In this document: positions 18,232-27,384 of the stretch, piece after piece
Position numbering within the stretch: position 1 is the stretch's first letter
Layout: each line of letters opens with the position of its first letter
Assembly: GCF_016653465.1 (NCBI RefSeq)
Contig: NZ_NHSQ01000151.1
Span: forward strand, 16,503-80,502
Origin: Thiocystis minor
Lineage (GTDB): Bacteria > Pseudomonadota > Gammaproteobacteria > Chromatiales > Chromatiaceae
Length of the DNA: 64,000 nt
Reading direction: 5' to 3'
Made by a program: the position numbers and the translations under genes
Notes under the pieces: generated by a model
The model's input: the letters and a program-made list of their open reading frames with translations, nothing else
The model's database searches: none
What the model was told of the DNA's origin: nothing

Positions 18232-19593
18232 ATGACCTTTATCCGACATCTTGTCCTCGCTTTCGTTCTCATTCCGCTTCTGCTGTCGGCGCCGCCATTG
18301 CGCGCGGGGCTGCCGACGTCGATCGACGATCAGCCGCTCCCCAGTCTGGCGCCGATGCTGGAGCGGGCGGTTCCGGCCGTCGTCAATATCTCCACGGTCA
18401 GCCAGATCGAGGCGGCGGATCATCCGCTGCTGCGAGATCCCTTTTTCCGCCATTTCTTCGACATTCCGCAGGAACGTCAGCAACGGAAAAACAATAGCCT
18501 GGGCTCCGGGATCATTGTGGACGCCAAACGCGGGCTGGTCCTGACGAACCATCACGTCATTGCCAAGGCGTCGGAGATCGGGATCGGCATGCACGACGGC
18601 CGCACCCTCGCCGCTGAGTTAATCGGTACCGATCCGGCCACCGACATCGCCGTTCTGCGCATCCCGGCCAAGGATCTGGCCGCTCTGTCGTTCGCGGATT
18701 CGGACTCGCTCAGAGTCGGCGATTTCGTCGTGGCGATCGGCAATCCCTTCGGTCTCAGCCAAACGGTGACCTCAGGAATCGTGAGCGGGCTGGGACGCAC
18801 CGGGCTCGGCATCGAGGGCTACGAGAGCTTCATTCAGACCGATGCCTCGATCAATCCGGGTAACTCGGGCGGTCCCCTGGTTAATCTGCGCGGCGAACTG
18901 GTCGGCATGAACACCGCGATCCTCGCCCCGGGCGGCGGCAATATCGGCATCGGCTTCGCGATCCCGGCCAATATGGCTCGGGCGATCATGGAGCAGCTTG
19001 TGGAGCATGGCGCGGTGCGGCGTGGTTTGTTCGGTGTCGGGGTGCAGGATCTGACCGGAGAACTGGTTGCGGCCTTTAACCTTGAGGATCGCGAGGGCGC
19101 GCTGGTCACGAGCGTGGAAAAGGGCTCGGCAGCCGACGACGCGGGACTGCGCGAAGGCGACATCATCCTCACGGTCAACGACAAACCCGTCCGGGGATCG
19201 GCGGATCTGCGCAATCGCTTCGGACTGCTGCGGGTTGGGGAGCGGGTGGAACTGGAAATCGTGCGTGGCGGCAAGCAGCGCCGTCTGAGCGGAATCATCG
19301 CCGATCCCTACCGTGACTTCGTCCGCGGCGACCGCCTCTCGCCCATCCTGGCGGGCGCGCTCTTGGGTGAGTTGGACCGCCGGGGCGGCGTGCCCGCCGT
19401 GCCCGTAGGGACGGTGGAAACCGATACCCCTGCCTGGAACGCGGGTCTGCGCGAGGGCGACCGCATCCTGCAGGTCAACGGTCAAGGGATCGACAGTCTG
19501 CGCGAGATCGCCATTCTCTTGAGCAAGGCCGGCGGGCTCTACAGCCTGCGGGTCCAGCGTGGCGATGATTTGGTCCTGCTGGCGCGTCGTTGA
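18232..19593 (+). CDS. degQ: Periplasmic serine protease DegQ/DegP-type
   Basis: The 453-residue protein has a signal peptide (residues 1-25, ending PLRA-G), a trypsin-like domain with catalytic His108 (TNHHV), Asp138 (PATDIAVL) and Ser212 (NPGNSGGPL), and two PDZ domains in the C-terminal half (GVGVQDL and a second ending near 450). This is the HtrA family used for periplasmic protein quality control. The length is closer to DegQ than DegP. No strong Shine-Dalgarno precedes the ATG, and the region upstream shows no sigma-E promoter that I can assign. Confidence 0.93.
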   Translation: MTFIRHLVLAFVLIPLLLSAPPLRAGLPTSIDDQPLPSLAPMLERAVPAVVNISTVSQIEAADHPLLRDPFFRHFFDIPQERQQRKNNSLGSGIIVDAKRGLVLTNHHVIAKASEIGIGMHDGRTLAAELIGTDPATDIAVLRIPAKDLAALSFADSDSLRVGDFVVAIGNPFGLSQTVTSGIVSGLGRTGLGIEGYESFIQTDASINPGNSGGPLVNLRGELVGMNTAILAPGGGNIGIGFAIPANMARAIMEQLVEHGAVRRGLFGVGVQDLTGELVAAFNLEDREGALVTSVEKGSAADDAGLREGDIILTVNDKPVRGSADLRNRFGLLRVGERVELEIVRGGKQRRLSGIIADPYRDFVRGDRLSPILAGALLGELDRRGGVPAVPVGTVETDTPAWNAGLREGDRILQVNGQGIDSLREIAILLSKAGGLYSLRVQRGDDLVLLARR

Positions 19594-19603
19594 TTCGGGC
19601 GGT

Positions 19604-19632
19604 CGCGTCCGACCGCGCTGAGGGCGGACGCG
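19604..19632. terminator. Hairpin between convergent degQ and GDP-mannose dehydrogenase genes
   Basis: CGCGTCCG and CGGACGCG form a perfect 8-bp GC-rich stem with a 13-base loop in the 57-bp convergent gap. There is no U-tract on either strand, so it is a candidate bidirectional terminator. Confidence 0.4.
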
Positions 19633-19650
19633 GTTTACCGGGGGCTGAGA

Positions 19651-20964
19651 TTACCAGCAAATGCCGCGATACTGGCTTTCGCTGCTTTTTTGGTCGGTGA
19701 CGCCCCACAGATCAACCATGATTTGTTGGGAGGATAAACGCTCCAGCATGCCCTTGAATTCCTTGGACGGATTTCCGATCACAACCGTCTCGGCATGAGC
19801 CAATGCCTCCTCGATACTGTCAACCATCAGTTTCGAGATGTGCGGTATGTGATTCAAAATATAGTCCCGGTTGGCGCCAAACAGGCTGGCGATGTTGACG
19901 TTTCGATCATAAACCTTCAACTCGAAACCTTTGCCCAATAGCCGCTCGATCAACTCGACGACCGGGCTTTCGCGCAGATCGTCAGTCCCTGCCTTGAAGG
20001 CAAAGCCCAGAATACTGATTTTTTTGTGGCCGGCGGCGATCACCATGTCCAGCGCGCGTCGCACCTGAAGCTCGTTGCTTGGCATGATGGCATCGAGGAT
20101 AGGCACGGCAACATCGCACTCTCGCGCCTTATAGGTCAATGCGCGAACATCCTTGGGCAGGCATGAGCCGCCGAAGGCAAAGCCGGGCTTCATGTAGTAG
20201 GGGGAAAGGTTCAGCTTCGTATCCTGGCAAAAAATGTCCATGACCTGCCGCCCATCAAGCCCTGAAGCCTTGCAGATACTTCCAATCTCGTTGGCGAATC
20301 CGACCTTCAGCGCGTGCCAGACGTTGTCCGTGTATTTGACCATTTCGGCCGTTTCGACTTCGGTGCGGATCAAGGGCGCGTCGAGTCCCGCGTAGAGGCT
20401 GGCCAGAATCTCCCCGCTACGATCGTCCGTTTCGCCGATCACGGTCTTGGGCGGATTATAAAAATCCCAAACCGCCGAGCCTTCGCGCAGGAACTCGGGA
20501 TTGTTACAGACGCCAAAGTCAATCCCGGCCCGCTTCCCGGAGCATTCCTCCAGCACCGGGATGACGACATTCCGCATCGATCCCGGCAGCATCGTGCTGC
20601 GCGCGACCACGACATGAAAGCGCTTTTGATCGCGCAGTGCCTCGCCAATCTGCTCGCAGACGTAGCGCACATAGCGCAGATCCAGGCTGCCGTTGATTTG
20701 ACTGGGCGTGCCGACACAGATCAGGGAAAGATCGGAGATGGCGATGGCATCCTGAACGCTTTCCGTGGCGGTCAGCGTTCCCTTGGCGATGGCATCGGCG
20801 ATCATGTCGCCCACGCCTTCCTCGATGATCGGCGAGACGCCCTGTTGAATCAGACGAACCTTGGTCCGATTCGGATCGACACCAACGACCTCATGACCCT
20901 CCTTGGCGAGACAGGCCGCGGAGACCGTGCCAACATAACCCAGACCGAAAATACTGACTTTCAT
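19651..20964 (-). CDS. algD: GDP-mannose 6-dehydrogenase-like nucleotide-sugar dehydrogenase
   Basis: The 437-residue NAD-dependent enzyme oxidises a nucleotide sugar twice to the uronic acid. A Rossmann motif (GLGYVG, 7-12), NNPEFLREG and the catalytic Cys268 in GGSCLPKD are present. The pattern, including KLNLSPYYMKPGFAFGG and the C-terminal GICW, is closer to Pseudomonas AlgD than to UDP-glucose dehydrogenase, so the product is probably GDP-mannuronate, an alginate-type precursor. It is the last gene of a three-gene exopolysaccharide run with a lyase-like protein and a glycosyltransferase. There is no alg8/alg44 polymerase in the window. Confidence 0.88.
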   Translation of the reverse strand: MKVSIFGLGYVGTVSAACLAKEGHEVVGVDPNRTKVRLIQQGVSPIIEEGVGDMIADAIAKGTLTATESVQDAIAISDLSLICVGTPSQINGSLDLRYVRYVCEQIGEALRDQKRFHVVVARSTMLPGSMRNVVIPVLEECSGKRAGIDFGVCNNPEFLREGSAVWDFYNPPKTVIGETDDRSGEILASLYAGLDAPLIRTEVETAEMVKYTDNVWHALKVGFANEIGSICKASGLDGRQVMDIFCQDTKLNLSPYYMKPGFAFGGSCLPKDVRALTYKARECDVAVPILDAIMPSNELQVRRALDMVIAAGHKKISILGFAFKAGTDDLRESPVVELIERLLGKGFELKVYDRNVNIASLFGANRDYILNHIPHISKLMVDSIEEALAHAETVVIGNPSKEFKGMLERLSSQQIMVDLWGVTDQKSSESQYRGICW

Positions 20965-21059
20965 GACCCTACCCCCTCTGTAAACGAAAACCCGAGATCC
21001 GGTACTGGAACCGCCAAGAACTCTAAGAATTGCTTACCATCCGGTCATCCATGGCGGAT

Positions 21060-23063
21060 TCAACGCGAGCGGCCGACCTTGATCGTCGCGTCCAGTTGTG
21101 TCTGACCGCGAATGTCGAAGCGTTCCACCAGGGAATAAGCGGGATGTTTGCGGTCGAAACTGCGCGAGATCCAGCCGGTCATCGGATCGTCCGAGCCGAT
21201 GGACAGAACGCGATGACCTTGCGACCTGGGATCCAGCGCGAGTTCGATGCGCTGTCCGGCATTGGACACCGCAACGCCCGGAGCGGTGAAATCGACCTGG
21301 CAACCTTCCGAGAAATGCCACCATCGCTCCACCCGATGATCCGCGGCGCACTCCAGAGTGTCGCGAAGGCGAAGCACTCGGGCGGACTTCTCGAATCGCC
21401 AATGCCGGCGATGAATCGCCGGATCCGGCAGACTGGAATAACCATCATGCTCTCCAACCAGTTCCGCTACGTCGGGATCGTCGCGCCATGCCAGAGAACG
21501 GGCGCGCGCATGACGTACCCACATGAAGTTTCCGCCAATCAGCGACTGATCCAGGCCGTCGACACGCAACGTATTATGCGCGGCGGTGCCTCGGAAATAA
21601 TCGCGCCAAGCCTTTTGAGTATGATAACTATAGGTACCGGGGTCGACGAGAAACTCGACGCCGCCAACCGACAGGGTGAAGGCAAGCGCATCCGCATGAC
21701 CATGCGCGGCGATCGAAAGATAGCCCAGCGGCCCCGTGTCCGCGACGATGCGAATTTCCTGATCGGTCTCCCAGTCCGTGCCGAGGATGTAATAACCCCC
21801 GTGCGGGAAACTCGTGCGTACCGGCCGAGCGAAGTCAGGCCGGTCCATCGGGAGCGCGCGAGCGTCGTCCATCTCCGCGCCCATCAGCCAGCGGGTCTTC
21901 GCGTCGATTCCGCCGGCCTTGGCCAACAGCTCCGGGCGTTCGAACAGGAGCCCCCCAGAGGCCAGCAGAGACCGATAGGGACAGAAATTCTCTCCCTGAG
22001 CAAGTCGGACCGCATAACCGTCGTCGGCATCCCCGATCATCGGCAGATTTCCGCCGACATCCATGATCGACGCCAGGAAATCGAGCATGCGTTCGAGACT
22101 TTTCCAATAGCGTGGCTCGAAATCGCAACCGTTTTCACGCCCGGCAAGCCCGGCGATCAGGAGAAAATCCCCGACGAATTGCATGTAAGAGACGGTCTGT
22201 TCCTTGAGAACCCCGTCCGCGTGAACCTGCAGGACCGCTTCCCTCGTCAGGATCGCGTGCGATTCGGCCCGCCAGGCGGCCGACCGTGGCCAGGCGGGCC
22301 AGGTCGCGGAGGCGACAAAGAGTCCGGCGGCCTCGCCGATCAGATGATTGTTCGCCGATGAATAGCGCGACCAGTTTTCCGCAATGAAACACGAGTGCTC
22401 CCAAATCGAACCGAGCCAGGCCGAATGAACCTGCTTGCCGTCTTCGCCCGCGAACAACCGGCTCTCCGCGCCGCCGATCAGTTGCCAGCAGATCGACCAG
22501 TTGATCAAGCGAATCCCGGCCTCCAGCGAGCTTGACCAGTTCGGACCCTGAGGATAGGGGCATTGGTCGATCCAGGAGCGCAAAAGTCGCTTGAAACCTT
22601 CCAGATAACGCCCATCCCGGGTGATCCAGTAGGCTTGGCAGAGCGTGACGAACTCCAGATGCCGATTTGGCTCCCAGAGATATTTGATATCTCCGACGAG
22701 CGACTCTTGACGGTAATCGAGTGTCATCCCAAAGGTCGACGGGGCCAGGGTGCCCGTTTTCGGATCCCGGTTCCAGTCCGGAGTCGTTCCTAAATCGACA
22801 TCGGAGAGCGCGAAAACAGCATAGTGACCCGCGAGGATTCGATCCGCCGCAGTGGCATAGGCCGTGGCGTCAAAGCGCTCGCCGGGATGCAGCCATGAGG
22901 TGTTTGCCACCGGCAGTGTTGGCGCCGGCGGTCGGCGATTCGACCCTCGAAGCGGCCGCAGCGTCACGCGTACCTTCTTGCGAAGACGATAGAGCGTTTC
23001 TCCGATCGACATGCACCGGAGCCGGTTCAGATACCAGTTGAATTTTTCGGATTGCCGCGCCAT
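21060..23063 (-). CDS. Heparinase II/III-like (alginate-lyase-like) protein
   Basis: The 667-residue protein has an N-terminal alpha/alpha toroid (about 30-380, with NWSSSLEAGIRLINW and NNHLIGEAAGLF) and a C-terminal beta-sandwich (HGHADALAFTLSVGGVEFLVDPGTYSYH). This architecture is found in polysaccharide lyases and in a family encoded inside exopolysaccharide loci. The N-terminus (FNWYLNRLRCMSIGETLYRLRKK) is typical of the locus-associated kind and is not a normal signal peptide. It starts after GAGGA and follows the glycosyltransferase by 12 nt. It may trim or remodel the polymer made by this locus. Confidence 0.85.
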   Translation of the reverse strand: MARQSEKFNWYLNRLRCMSIGETLYRLRKKVRVTLRPLRGSNRRPPAPTLPVANTSWLHPGERFDATAYATAADRILAGHYAVFALSDVDLGTTPDWNRDPKTGTLAPSTFGMTLDYRQESLVGDIKYLWEPNRHLEFVTLCQAYWITRDGRYLEGFKRLLRSWIDQCPYPQGPNWSSSLEAGIRLINWSICWQLIGGAESRLFAGEDGKQVHSAWLGSIWEHSCFIAENWSRYSSANNHLIGEAAGLFVASATWPAWPRSAAWRAESHAILTREAVLQVHADGVLKEQTVSYMQFVGDFLLIAGLAGRENGCDFEPRYWKSLERMLDFLASIMDVGGNLPMIGDADDGYAVRLAQGENFCPYRSLLASGGLLFERPELLAKAGGIDAKTRWLMGAEMDDARALPMDRPDFARPVRTSFPHGGYYILGTDWETDQEIRIVADTGPLGYLSIAAHGHADALAFTLSVGGVEFLVDPGTYSYHTQKAWRDYFRGTAAHNTLRVDGLDQSLIGGNFMWVRHARARSLAWRDDPDVAELVGEHDGYSSLPDPAIHRRHWRFEKSARVLRLRDTLECAADHRVERWWHFSEGCQVDFTAPGVAVSNAGQRIELALDPRSQGHRVLSIGSDDPMTGWISRSFDRKHPAYSLVERFDIRGQTQLDATIKVGRSR

Positions 23064-23075
23064 GCGATGTCCTCA

Positions 23076-24176
23076 TCAGCGATCGATCTCGGCATACAAG
23101 GCGCTCAGCGAACGCTCGACGCAATCCATGCTAAAGGATTCGTCTGCGTGCTTGCGCGAGAGGCGGCTCGCTTGCAGCCAGGCAGCCTCATCGGTTGAAT
23201 ATCTTGAGATCCGATCGGCTAACGCCTCGCTGTCACCCGGCTCGATGAGATAGCCATTCGCGCCATCGATGACCGCATCGGGGATCCCACCGACCGGGGT
23301 CGCGATAATCGGCAAACCGGCTGCCATCGCCTCCAGAATTCCCATGGGCAATCCCTCATCATAGGACGGCAAGGCATACAGATCCGAACGCCAGAGTAAT
23401 TCGACCACCTGCCGGTTATCGACCCAACCCAGCACTTCGACCTTGTTCATCAGATCGGCCGCGCGAATCGCCGCCTTCGCTCCCTCGACATCCCCATCTC
23501 CGGCAATGAAGAAGCGTACGTCCGTGTCTCGCAGGCGATCCGCTGCGCGAATCAAATCGAATACGCCTTTCCGCTCTCCGATCCGTCCCAGAAAGAGAAC
23601 GGTCATGGGGGCGTGCAAGCCGGTTCGCTCGATATGGTACTTCTCGACATTGACGCCATTATGAATCATCGACACCCGACATCCCGGCGAGATTTCCTGG
23701 AGTTTCACCAACCAGGATTGCGACAAGGCGATGACCGCGTTGGCCCGCGACAGACCGAATCGGATAGCGGCCTTCTCGACGCGACTGGATTTTCGATAAT
23801 AAGTATCGAAGGAACTGCCATGGACATGCCAGATCGTGCGTTTGCCAAACGCCCACGCGATCAGGAAAAACAAGAAAAGACGTCGATAGCTCCAGCCTTG
23901 GGAGGTATGAAAATGGACAAGGGCGGAAGCCAGAATGAAAACGACGATACGTGGCGATTGAACGAGATAGAACAACGCTTTTGTCAATTTATTGCCGTCG
24001 CAATGGGTCGGTAAGTAGCGGACTCCGAGGCGTCCGAGCATATCCCGCTCCACGTAGTTACGGATGACCGACCCGATGCCGCCTTTCGTCGACATCTGTG
24101 TCCCAAGCATCAATAGACGTGTCACGATTCCAATCCCCCTTTCTGCAACCGTTTTGTCGAACATGATGCCGGCCAT
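23076..24176 (-). CDS. GT4-family glycosyltransferase
   Basis: The retaining GT-B enzyme (366 residues) has an N-terminal acceptor domain and a C-terminal donor domain with FLGRIGERKGVFDLIRAA and the GT4 signature EGLPMGILEAMAAGLPIIATPVGG. A hydrophobic stretch near residue 75 (IVVFILASALVHFH) may sit on the membrane. It is the first gene of the exopolysaccharide run. The start at 24176 (MAGIMFDKT) is uncertain because no ribosome site is clear; 24164 is the alternative. The donor sugar cannot be told from sequence, though the neighbouring dehydrogenase suggests a uronic acid or mannose polymer. Confidence 0.88.
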   Translation of the reverse strand: MAGIMFDKTVAERGIGIVTRLLMLGTQMSTKGGIGSVIRNYVERDMLGRLGVRYLPTHCDGNKLTKALFYLVQSPRIVVFILASALVHFHTSQGWSYRRLFLFFLIAWAFGKRTIWHVHGSSFDTYYRKSSRVEKAAIRFGLSRANAVIALSQSWLVKLQEISPGCRVSMIHNGVNVEKYHIERTGLHAPMTVLFLGRIGERKGVFDLIRAADRLRDTDVRFFIAGDGDVEGAKAAIRAADLMNKVEVLGWVDNRQVVELLWRSDLYALPSYDEGLPMGILEAMAAGLPIIATPVGGIPDAVIDGANGYLIEPGDSEALADRISRYSTDEAAWLQASRLSRKHADESFSMDCVERSLSALYAEIDR

Positions 24177-24208
24177 GCTTTCATGGCGACCATCGCATTC
24201 CTTGAATC

Positions 24209-24535
24209 TCAATCCCTCTCGACGACGTACATCACGTCCGTTCCGACTTGATTTTGGCATTGCGCAATGACCTTGCTGTCATCGCGCTCTTCTCTCGCGG
24301 TCCACTGGGCGAAGTTGAGCAGGCGTTCCGCAAAAGGCGTGCGGTGAAGGGCCAGCGCCTGGATCAGGTCCGCGCTCGCCGCCTCGGGATCGGCGGCCTC
24401 CAGATGCGCCATGGCGCGGGCGATCAGCGACTCGGCCGCCTGTTCGACCCGGATCAGGCCGGCCAGCTCCATGCCGCACCGCCGACAGGTGACGCGGCCA
24501 TCCCAGCGGGCCGCGCAGTTCGGACACCGCTCCAT
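24209..24535 (-). CDS. Zinc-ribbon protein of the Hsp70 operon
   Basis: This 108-residue protein has an N-terminal zinc ribbon (CPNC at 4-7 and CRRC at 17-20) followed by an all-helical part (AAESLIARAMAHLEAADPEAASADLIQAL) that resembles a helical repeat. Its ATG overlaps the Hsp70 stop (TGATG), so it is translationally coupled. Zinc ribbons in chaperone proteins usually bind clients or partners. I do not recognise a named family. Confidence 0.75.
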   Translation of the reverse strand: MERCPNCAARWDGRVTCRRCGMELAGLIRVEQAAESLIARAMAHLEAADPEAASADLIQALALHRTPFAERLLNFAQWTAREERDDSKVIAQCQNQVGTDVMYVVERD

Positions 24536-26277
24536 CAGGATTCCAGGTAATAGAGCAGATCCGTCAGCGCGGCGACCGCCGGTTCCAACGCGCCGACATC
24601 GCCTTCTACGAGCGCATCGCGCACCCTTTCGATTAGATCCACCAGGTCTTCCCGGTCCTCCGGGTTGGCGGTCTCCAGCAACCGTTCGGCTTTCTCGATC
24701 AGTGCGTTGGCCTGGACCGTCTCGCGCTGATGATGGGTCGCATCATGGGACACATTGCGGGCCTCGCCGTCGATCAGGGCGCCGATGCGTTCGCGGGCGG
24801 CATCGAGTTCCTGCTGCTCGAAGCGGGTGGTGGCGTTGTCGATGGAGATGCGCGTTTCCAGACCGGTGCGTTTCTCGCGCGAGCTGACCTGCAGGATGCC
24901 GTTCAGGTCCAGCGAAAAGGTGGTCACGATCAGGTTGCCCGCCGGGACATCGCTCAGGCCCTCGATTCGAAAGGAACCGATCTCGGTGTTGTTGAGTGCG
25001 TCCGGATCGTCGCCCTGATAGACCTGCACCTCGATGATGGTCTGACCGTCGTAGTGGGTCTGAAAGACCTCGCTCTTGGTCACCGGAATCGGGGTGTTCT
25101 TGCGGATCAGCGGAATGTAGGTGTAGGGGTAAAGCTCGCCGTTGAGATCGCTGAGCGCGCTGGTCCCGAAGGTATAGGGGGTGATGTCCACCAGCACGCT
25201 GCTCACCTTCTCGCCCGCGATCACCGCCGCCTGGATCGCTGCGCCCGCCGCCACGCAGAGTTCCGGGTCGACCTCGGCGCGGGGCTGCATGCCGAGCATC
25301 TGCTCCAGCCGTGTCTGCACCAGCGGGGTCCGCGTGGCGCCGCCGACCAGGAGCACCTCGTCGAGTTCCGCGACGGTCAGCGAGGCGCCTTTGAGGGCGA
25401 TATGCACCGCCTCCAGGGTCTCCTCGATGTAGGGCGCGATCATCTCCTCGTAATCGGTGCGCGCCACCTCCAGCGACAGGTTGATCGGCTTGCCGTCCTG
25501 CTCCAGCAGATATTCTTCCTCGATACGCGCGAAGGGGGCGTCGCTGAGCGCGATCTTGACCGTTTCGCAGGCGCGGACGATACGGGCCATGGCGGCCTTC
25601 TGTTCGCCGGGGTCGACGCCCTGGGTCTCTTTCAGATGGGTCACGACATGTTCGACCAGCCGGGCGTCGAAATCGTCTCCGCCGAGATGATTGTTGCCGT
25701 GACTCGCCAGTACCTCGGTCACGTCCCGGTTCAGGCGCACCACCGAGACATCGAAGGTGCCGCCGCCCAGGTCATAGACCAGGATGGTTTTGGCCGTCTC
25801 ATGGTCGGCCTCGTAGGCCAGCGCGGCGGCGGTCGGCTCGTTGATGATGCGCATGACTTCCAGGCCCGCCAGTCCGCCGGCGTCGCGGGTTGCCTGGCGC
25901 TGCGCGTCGGAGAAATAGGCGGGCACCGTGATGATGGCCTTCGACACCGGCTGGCCCAGCGCGTCCTCGGCGGCCTGCTTGAGCCGGCGCAGAATGAGTG
26001 CCGAGATCTCCTGCGGCGTGTAGGACTGCTCGCCCATCGGCAGACGCACGTCCTCGCCCATGCGCCGCTTCACCGAGCGGATGGTGCGTTCCGGATAGAT
26101 GACGTACTGATTGCGCGCGGACTGACCCACGAGCAGCGTGCCGTCGTCGGCGAGTCCGACCATGGAGGGCAGGATTTTGGAACCGTCGACCTCAATGATG
26201 CGGGTGCGACCGTCCTGGACCACGGCCACCTCGGAGTTGGTGGTTCCCAGGTCAATACCGATGATGATGTCGTTCAC
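24535..26277 (-). CDS. Hsp70-family chaperone (DnaK/HscC-like), short form
   Basis: The 580-residue protein has the full Hsp70 ATPase: GIDLGTTNSEVAVV (phosphate 1), IINEPTAAALAY (connect), DLGGGTFDVSVV (phosphate 2) and LVGGATRTPLV (adenosine). A beta-sandwich substrate-binding domain follows (GILQVSSREKRTG). The helical lid is short, and the C-terminus lacks the DnaK EEVD-like acidic end, so it is nearer in size to HscC than to housekeeping DnaK (about 640). It sits in an operon with its own GrpE and a J-like protein and is probably a specialised second Hsp70. Confidence 0.92.
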   Translation of the reverse strand: MNDIIIGIDLGTTNSEVAVVQDGRTRIIEVDGSKILPSMVGLADDGTLLVGQSARNQYVIYPERTIRSVKRRMGEDVRLPMGEQSYTPQEISALILRRLKQAAEDALGQPVSKAIITVPAYFSDAQRQATRDAGGLAGLEVMRIINEPTAAALAYEADHETAKTILVYDLGGGTFDVSVVRLNRDVTEVLASHGNNHLGGDDFDARLVEHVVTHLKETQGVDPGEQKAAMARIVRACETVKIALSDAPFARIEEEYLLEQDGKPINLSLEVARTDYEEMIAPYIEETLEAVHIALKGASLTVAELDEVLLVGGATRTPLVQTRLEQMLGMQPRAEVDPELCVAAGAAIQAAVIAGEKVSSVLVDITPYTFGTSALSDLNGELYPYTYIPLIRKNTPIPVTKSEVFQTHYDGQTIIEVQVYQGDDPDALNNTEIGSFRIEGLSDVPAGNLIVTTFSLDLNGILQVSSREKRTGLETRISIDNATTRFEQQELDAARERIGALIDGEARNVSHDATHHQRETVQANALIEKAERLLETANPEDREDLVDLIERVRDALVEGDVGALEPAVAALTDLLYYLES

Positions 26278-26353
26278 AAGTGTGGTTCCGTGGAATAAAT
26301 GTAAAAACTACGTACAGCGTGACGCGCGTTGGCAGAGGGTTTCGGGAAATCGC

Positions 26354-27070
26354 CTAGCCCAACGGCCAAACCCCCGGCGGTGGCGCGCCGCTAGCGTCGC
26401 CAATCGTCCGACCTCGCGGCCGGTTGACCACCACTTCGGCAGGTCGCAACAGCCGGTCTTGATAGAAAAAACCCTTGCGCAGCTCGCCAACCACGACACC
26501 TTCCGGACGGAGAGGATTTCGCGCCAGCTCGGCGGCGTGCATGGTGTGCGGATCGAAGCTCTGGCCCAGCGCCGGCAGTTCGCGCACGCCCCGGCGCGCC
26601 AGCGTCTCGTCGAACCGGCGCAGATTCATCCTCATGCCTTCCGCCATGGACGCGACGAAACCGCTGGCGCGGCCATCGAACCAGCCAGGTTGAAAGCGCC
26701 GCGCCTGATCGAGGCCCGCCTGCAGGCGGTCGCGGAGTTCCAGCAGTTCGAGCAACAGGTTTTTCTGGCCCTGTTGGTCCGCCTTGCGGTCCTGCTCGCG
26801 GTGTCGTTCCTGTTCGTCGCTCAGACGGGCATTGGTCTCGCGCAGCGTATCGAAGAGCGAGCGGAATTCGTCGAGCGCGGATTTGACCTGACGCGATTCC
26901 AGCTTGACCTCGTTCTTGAGCGCGACCAGCTCCGCAAGCAGCGTGAAGAGATCCGGAGCGACACTGCCACTCGTTTCCTGAGCGGAGTCGAAGGGAACCG
27001 ACGCATGGGAACGCGCGTCCAGATAAGCCCGGAAGCGTGCGGTAAGCTGATCCTTCTCCGCCTCGTCCAT
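26354..27070 (-). CDS. GrpE-like nucleotide-exchange factor
   Basis: The 238-residue protein has a long coiled-coil half (about 50-140) and the GrpE head with the family pattern GQSFDPHTMHAAEL, VVGELRKGFFYQDRLLRPAEVVV. GrpE releases ADP from Hsp70. The N-terminal 50 residues and the overall length exceed E. coli GrpE (197). The start at 27070 overlaps the stop of the J-like gene (TGATG); a longer in-frame reading runs into that gene. The Hsp70 gene follows 76 nt later. It is very probably the dedicated exchange factor of this Hsp70. Confidence 0.85.
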   Translation of the reverse strand: MDEAEKDQLTARFRAYLDARSHASVPFDSAQETSGSVAPDLFTLLAELVALKNEVKLESRQVKSALDEFRSLFDTLRETNARLSDEQERHREQDRKADQQGQKNLLLELLELRDRLQAGLDQARRFQPGWFDGRASGFVASMAEGMRMNLRRFDETLARRGVRELPALGQSFDPHTMHAAELARNPLRPEGVVVGELRKGFFYQDRLLRPAEVVVNRPRGRTIGDASGAPPPGVWPLG

Positions 27071-27384
27071 CAGTCGCCCCCGCGCAGCAGGGCCGCAAAC
27101 AGCGCCGGTTCCGGTCGCCCCCAAGCGGTATCGAAGGCTCCGGATCGACCCAGCGGAAACGCCCGGTCGAGCAGATCCGCCGGCTCGGGTGGCGCGGTCT
27201 CGAACAGCGCATACGCCAGGCGGTCGCGCTGGGTGCGCAGGGCCTCGTAAGCCGTGCGCAGGGCCTGGAAGCCGTCAGCGTCGCGCTCCGGCGGGCAACG
27301 TTTGATGCCTTCCAGATAGGCCGCCTCGATAGCGGTGTCGTCCGCGTCATCGGGTACGCCAAGGATTAGATAGGGGTCTCTCAT
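27070..27384 (-). CDS. J-domain-like protein without HPD
   Basis: This 104-residue protein begins like a J domain: PYLILGVPDDADDTAIEAAYLEGIKR, then a second helix FQALRTAYEALRTQRDRLAY. At the loop where J proteins have His-Pro-Asp it reads CPPERDADGF, so the tripeptide that triggers Hsp70 ATP hydrolysis is absent. The rest (PPEPADLLDRAF and a short tail) has no zinc or client domain. It overlaps its upstream neighbour by 4 nt (ATGA) and its downstream neighbour by 1 nt. It may bind the Hsp70 without the usual stimulation or use another loop. Confidence 0.8.
   Translation of the reverse strand: MRDPYLILGVPDDADDTAIEAAYLEGIKRCPPERDADGFQALRTAYEALRTQRDRLAYALFETAPPEPADLLDRAFPLGRSGAFDTAWGRPEPALFAALLRGGD

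Noticed and set aside
24730..26298. A 522-codon open frame opposite the Hsp70 gene
   Set aside because: It is the antisense of a strongly conserved Hsp70 gene with GC-biased codons; no motif or start signal supports it.
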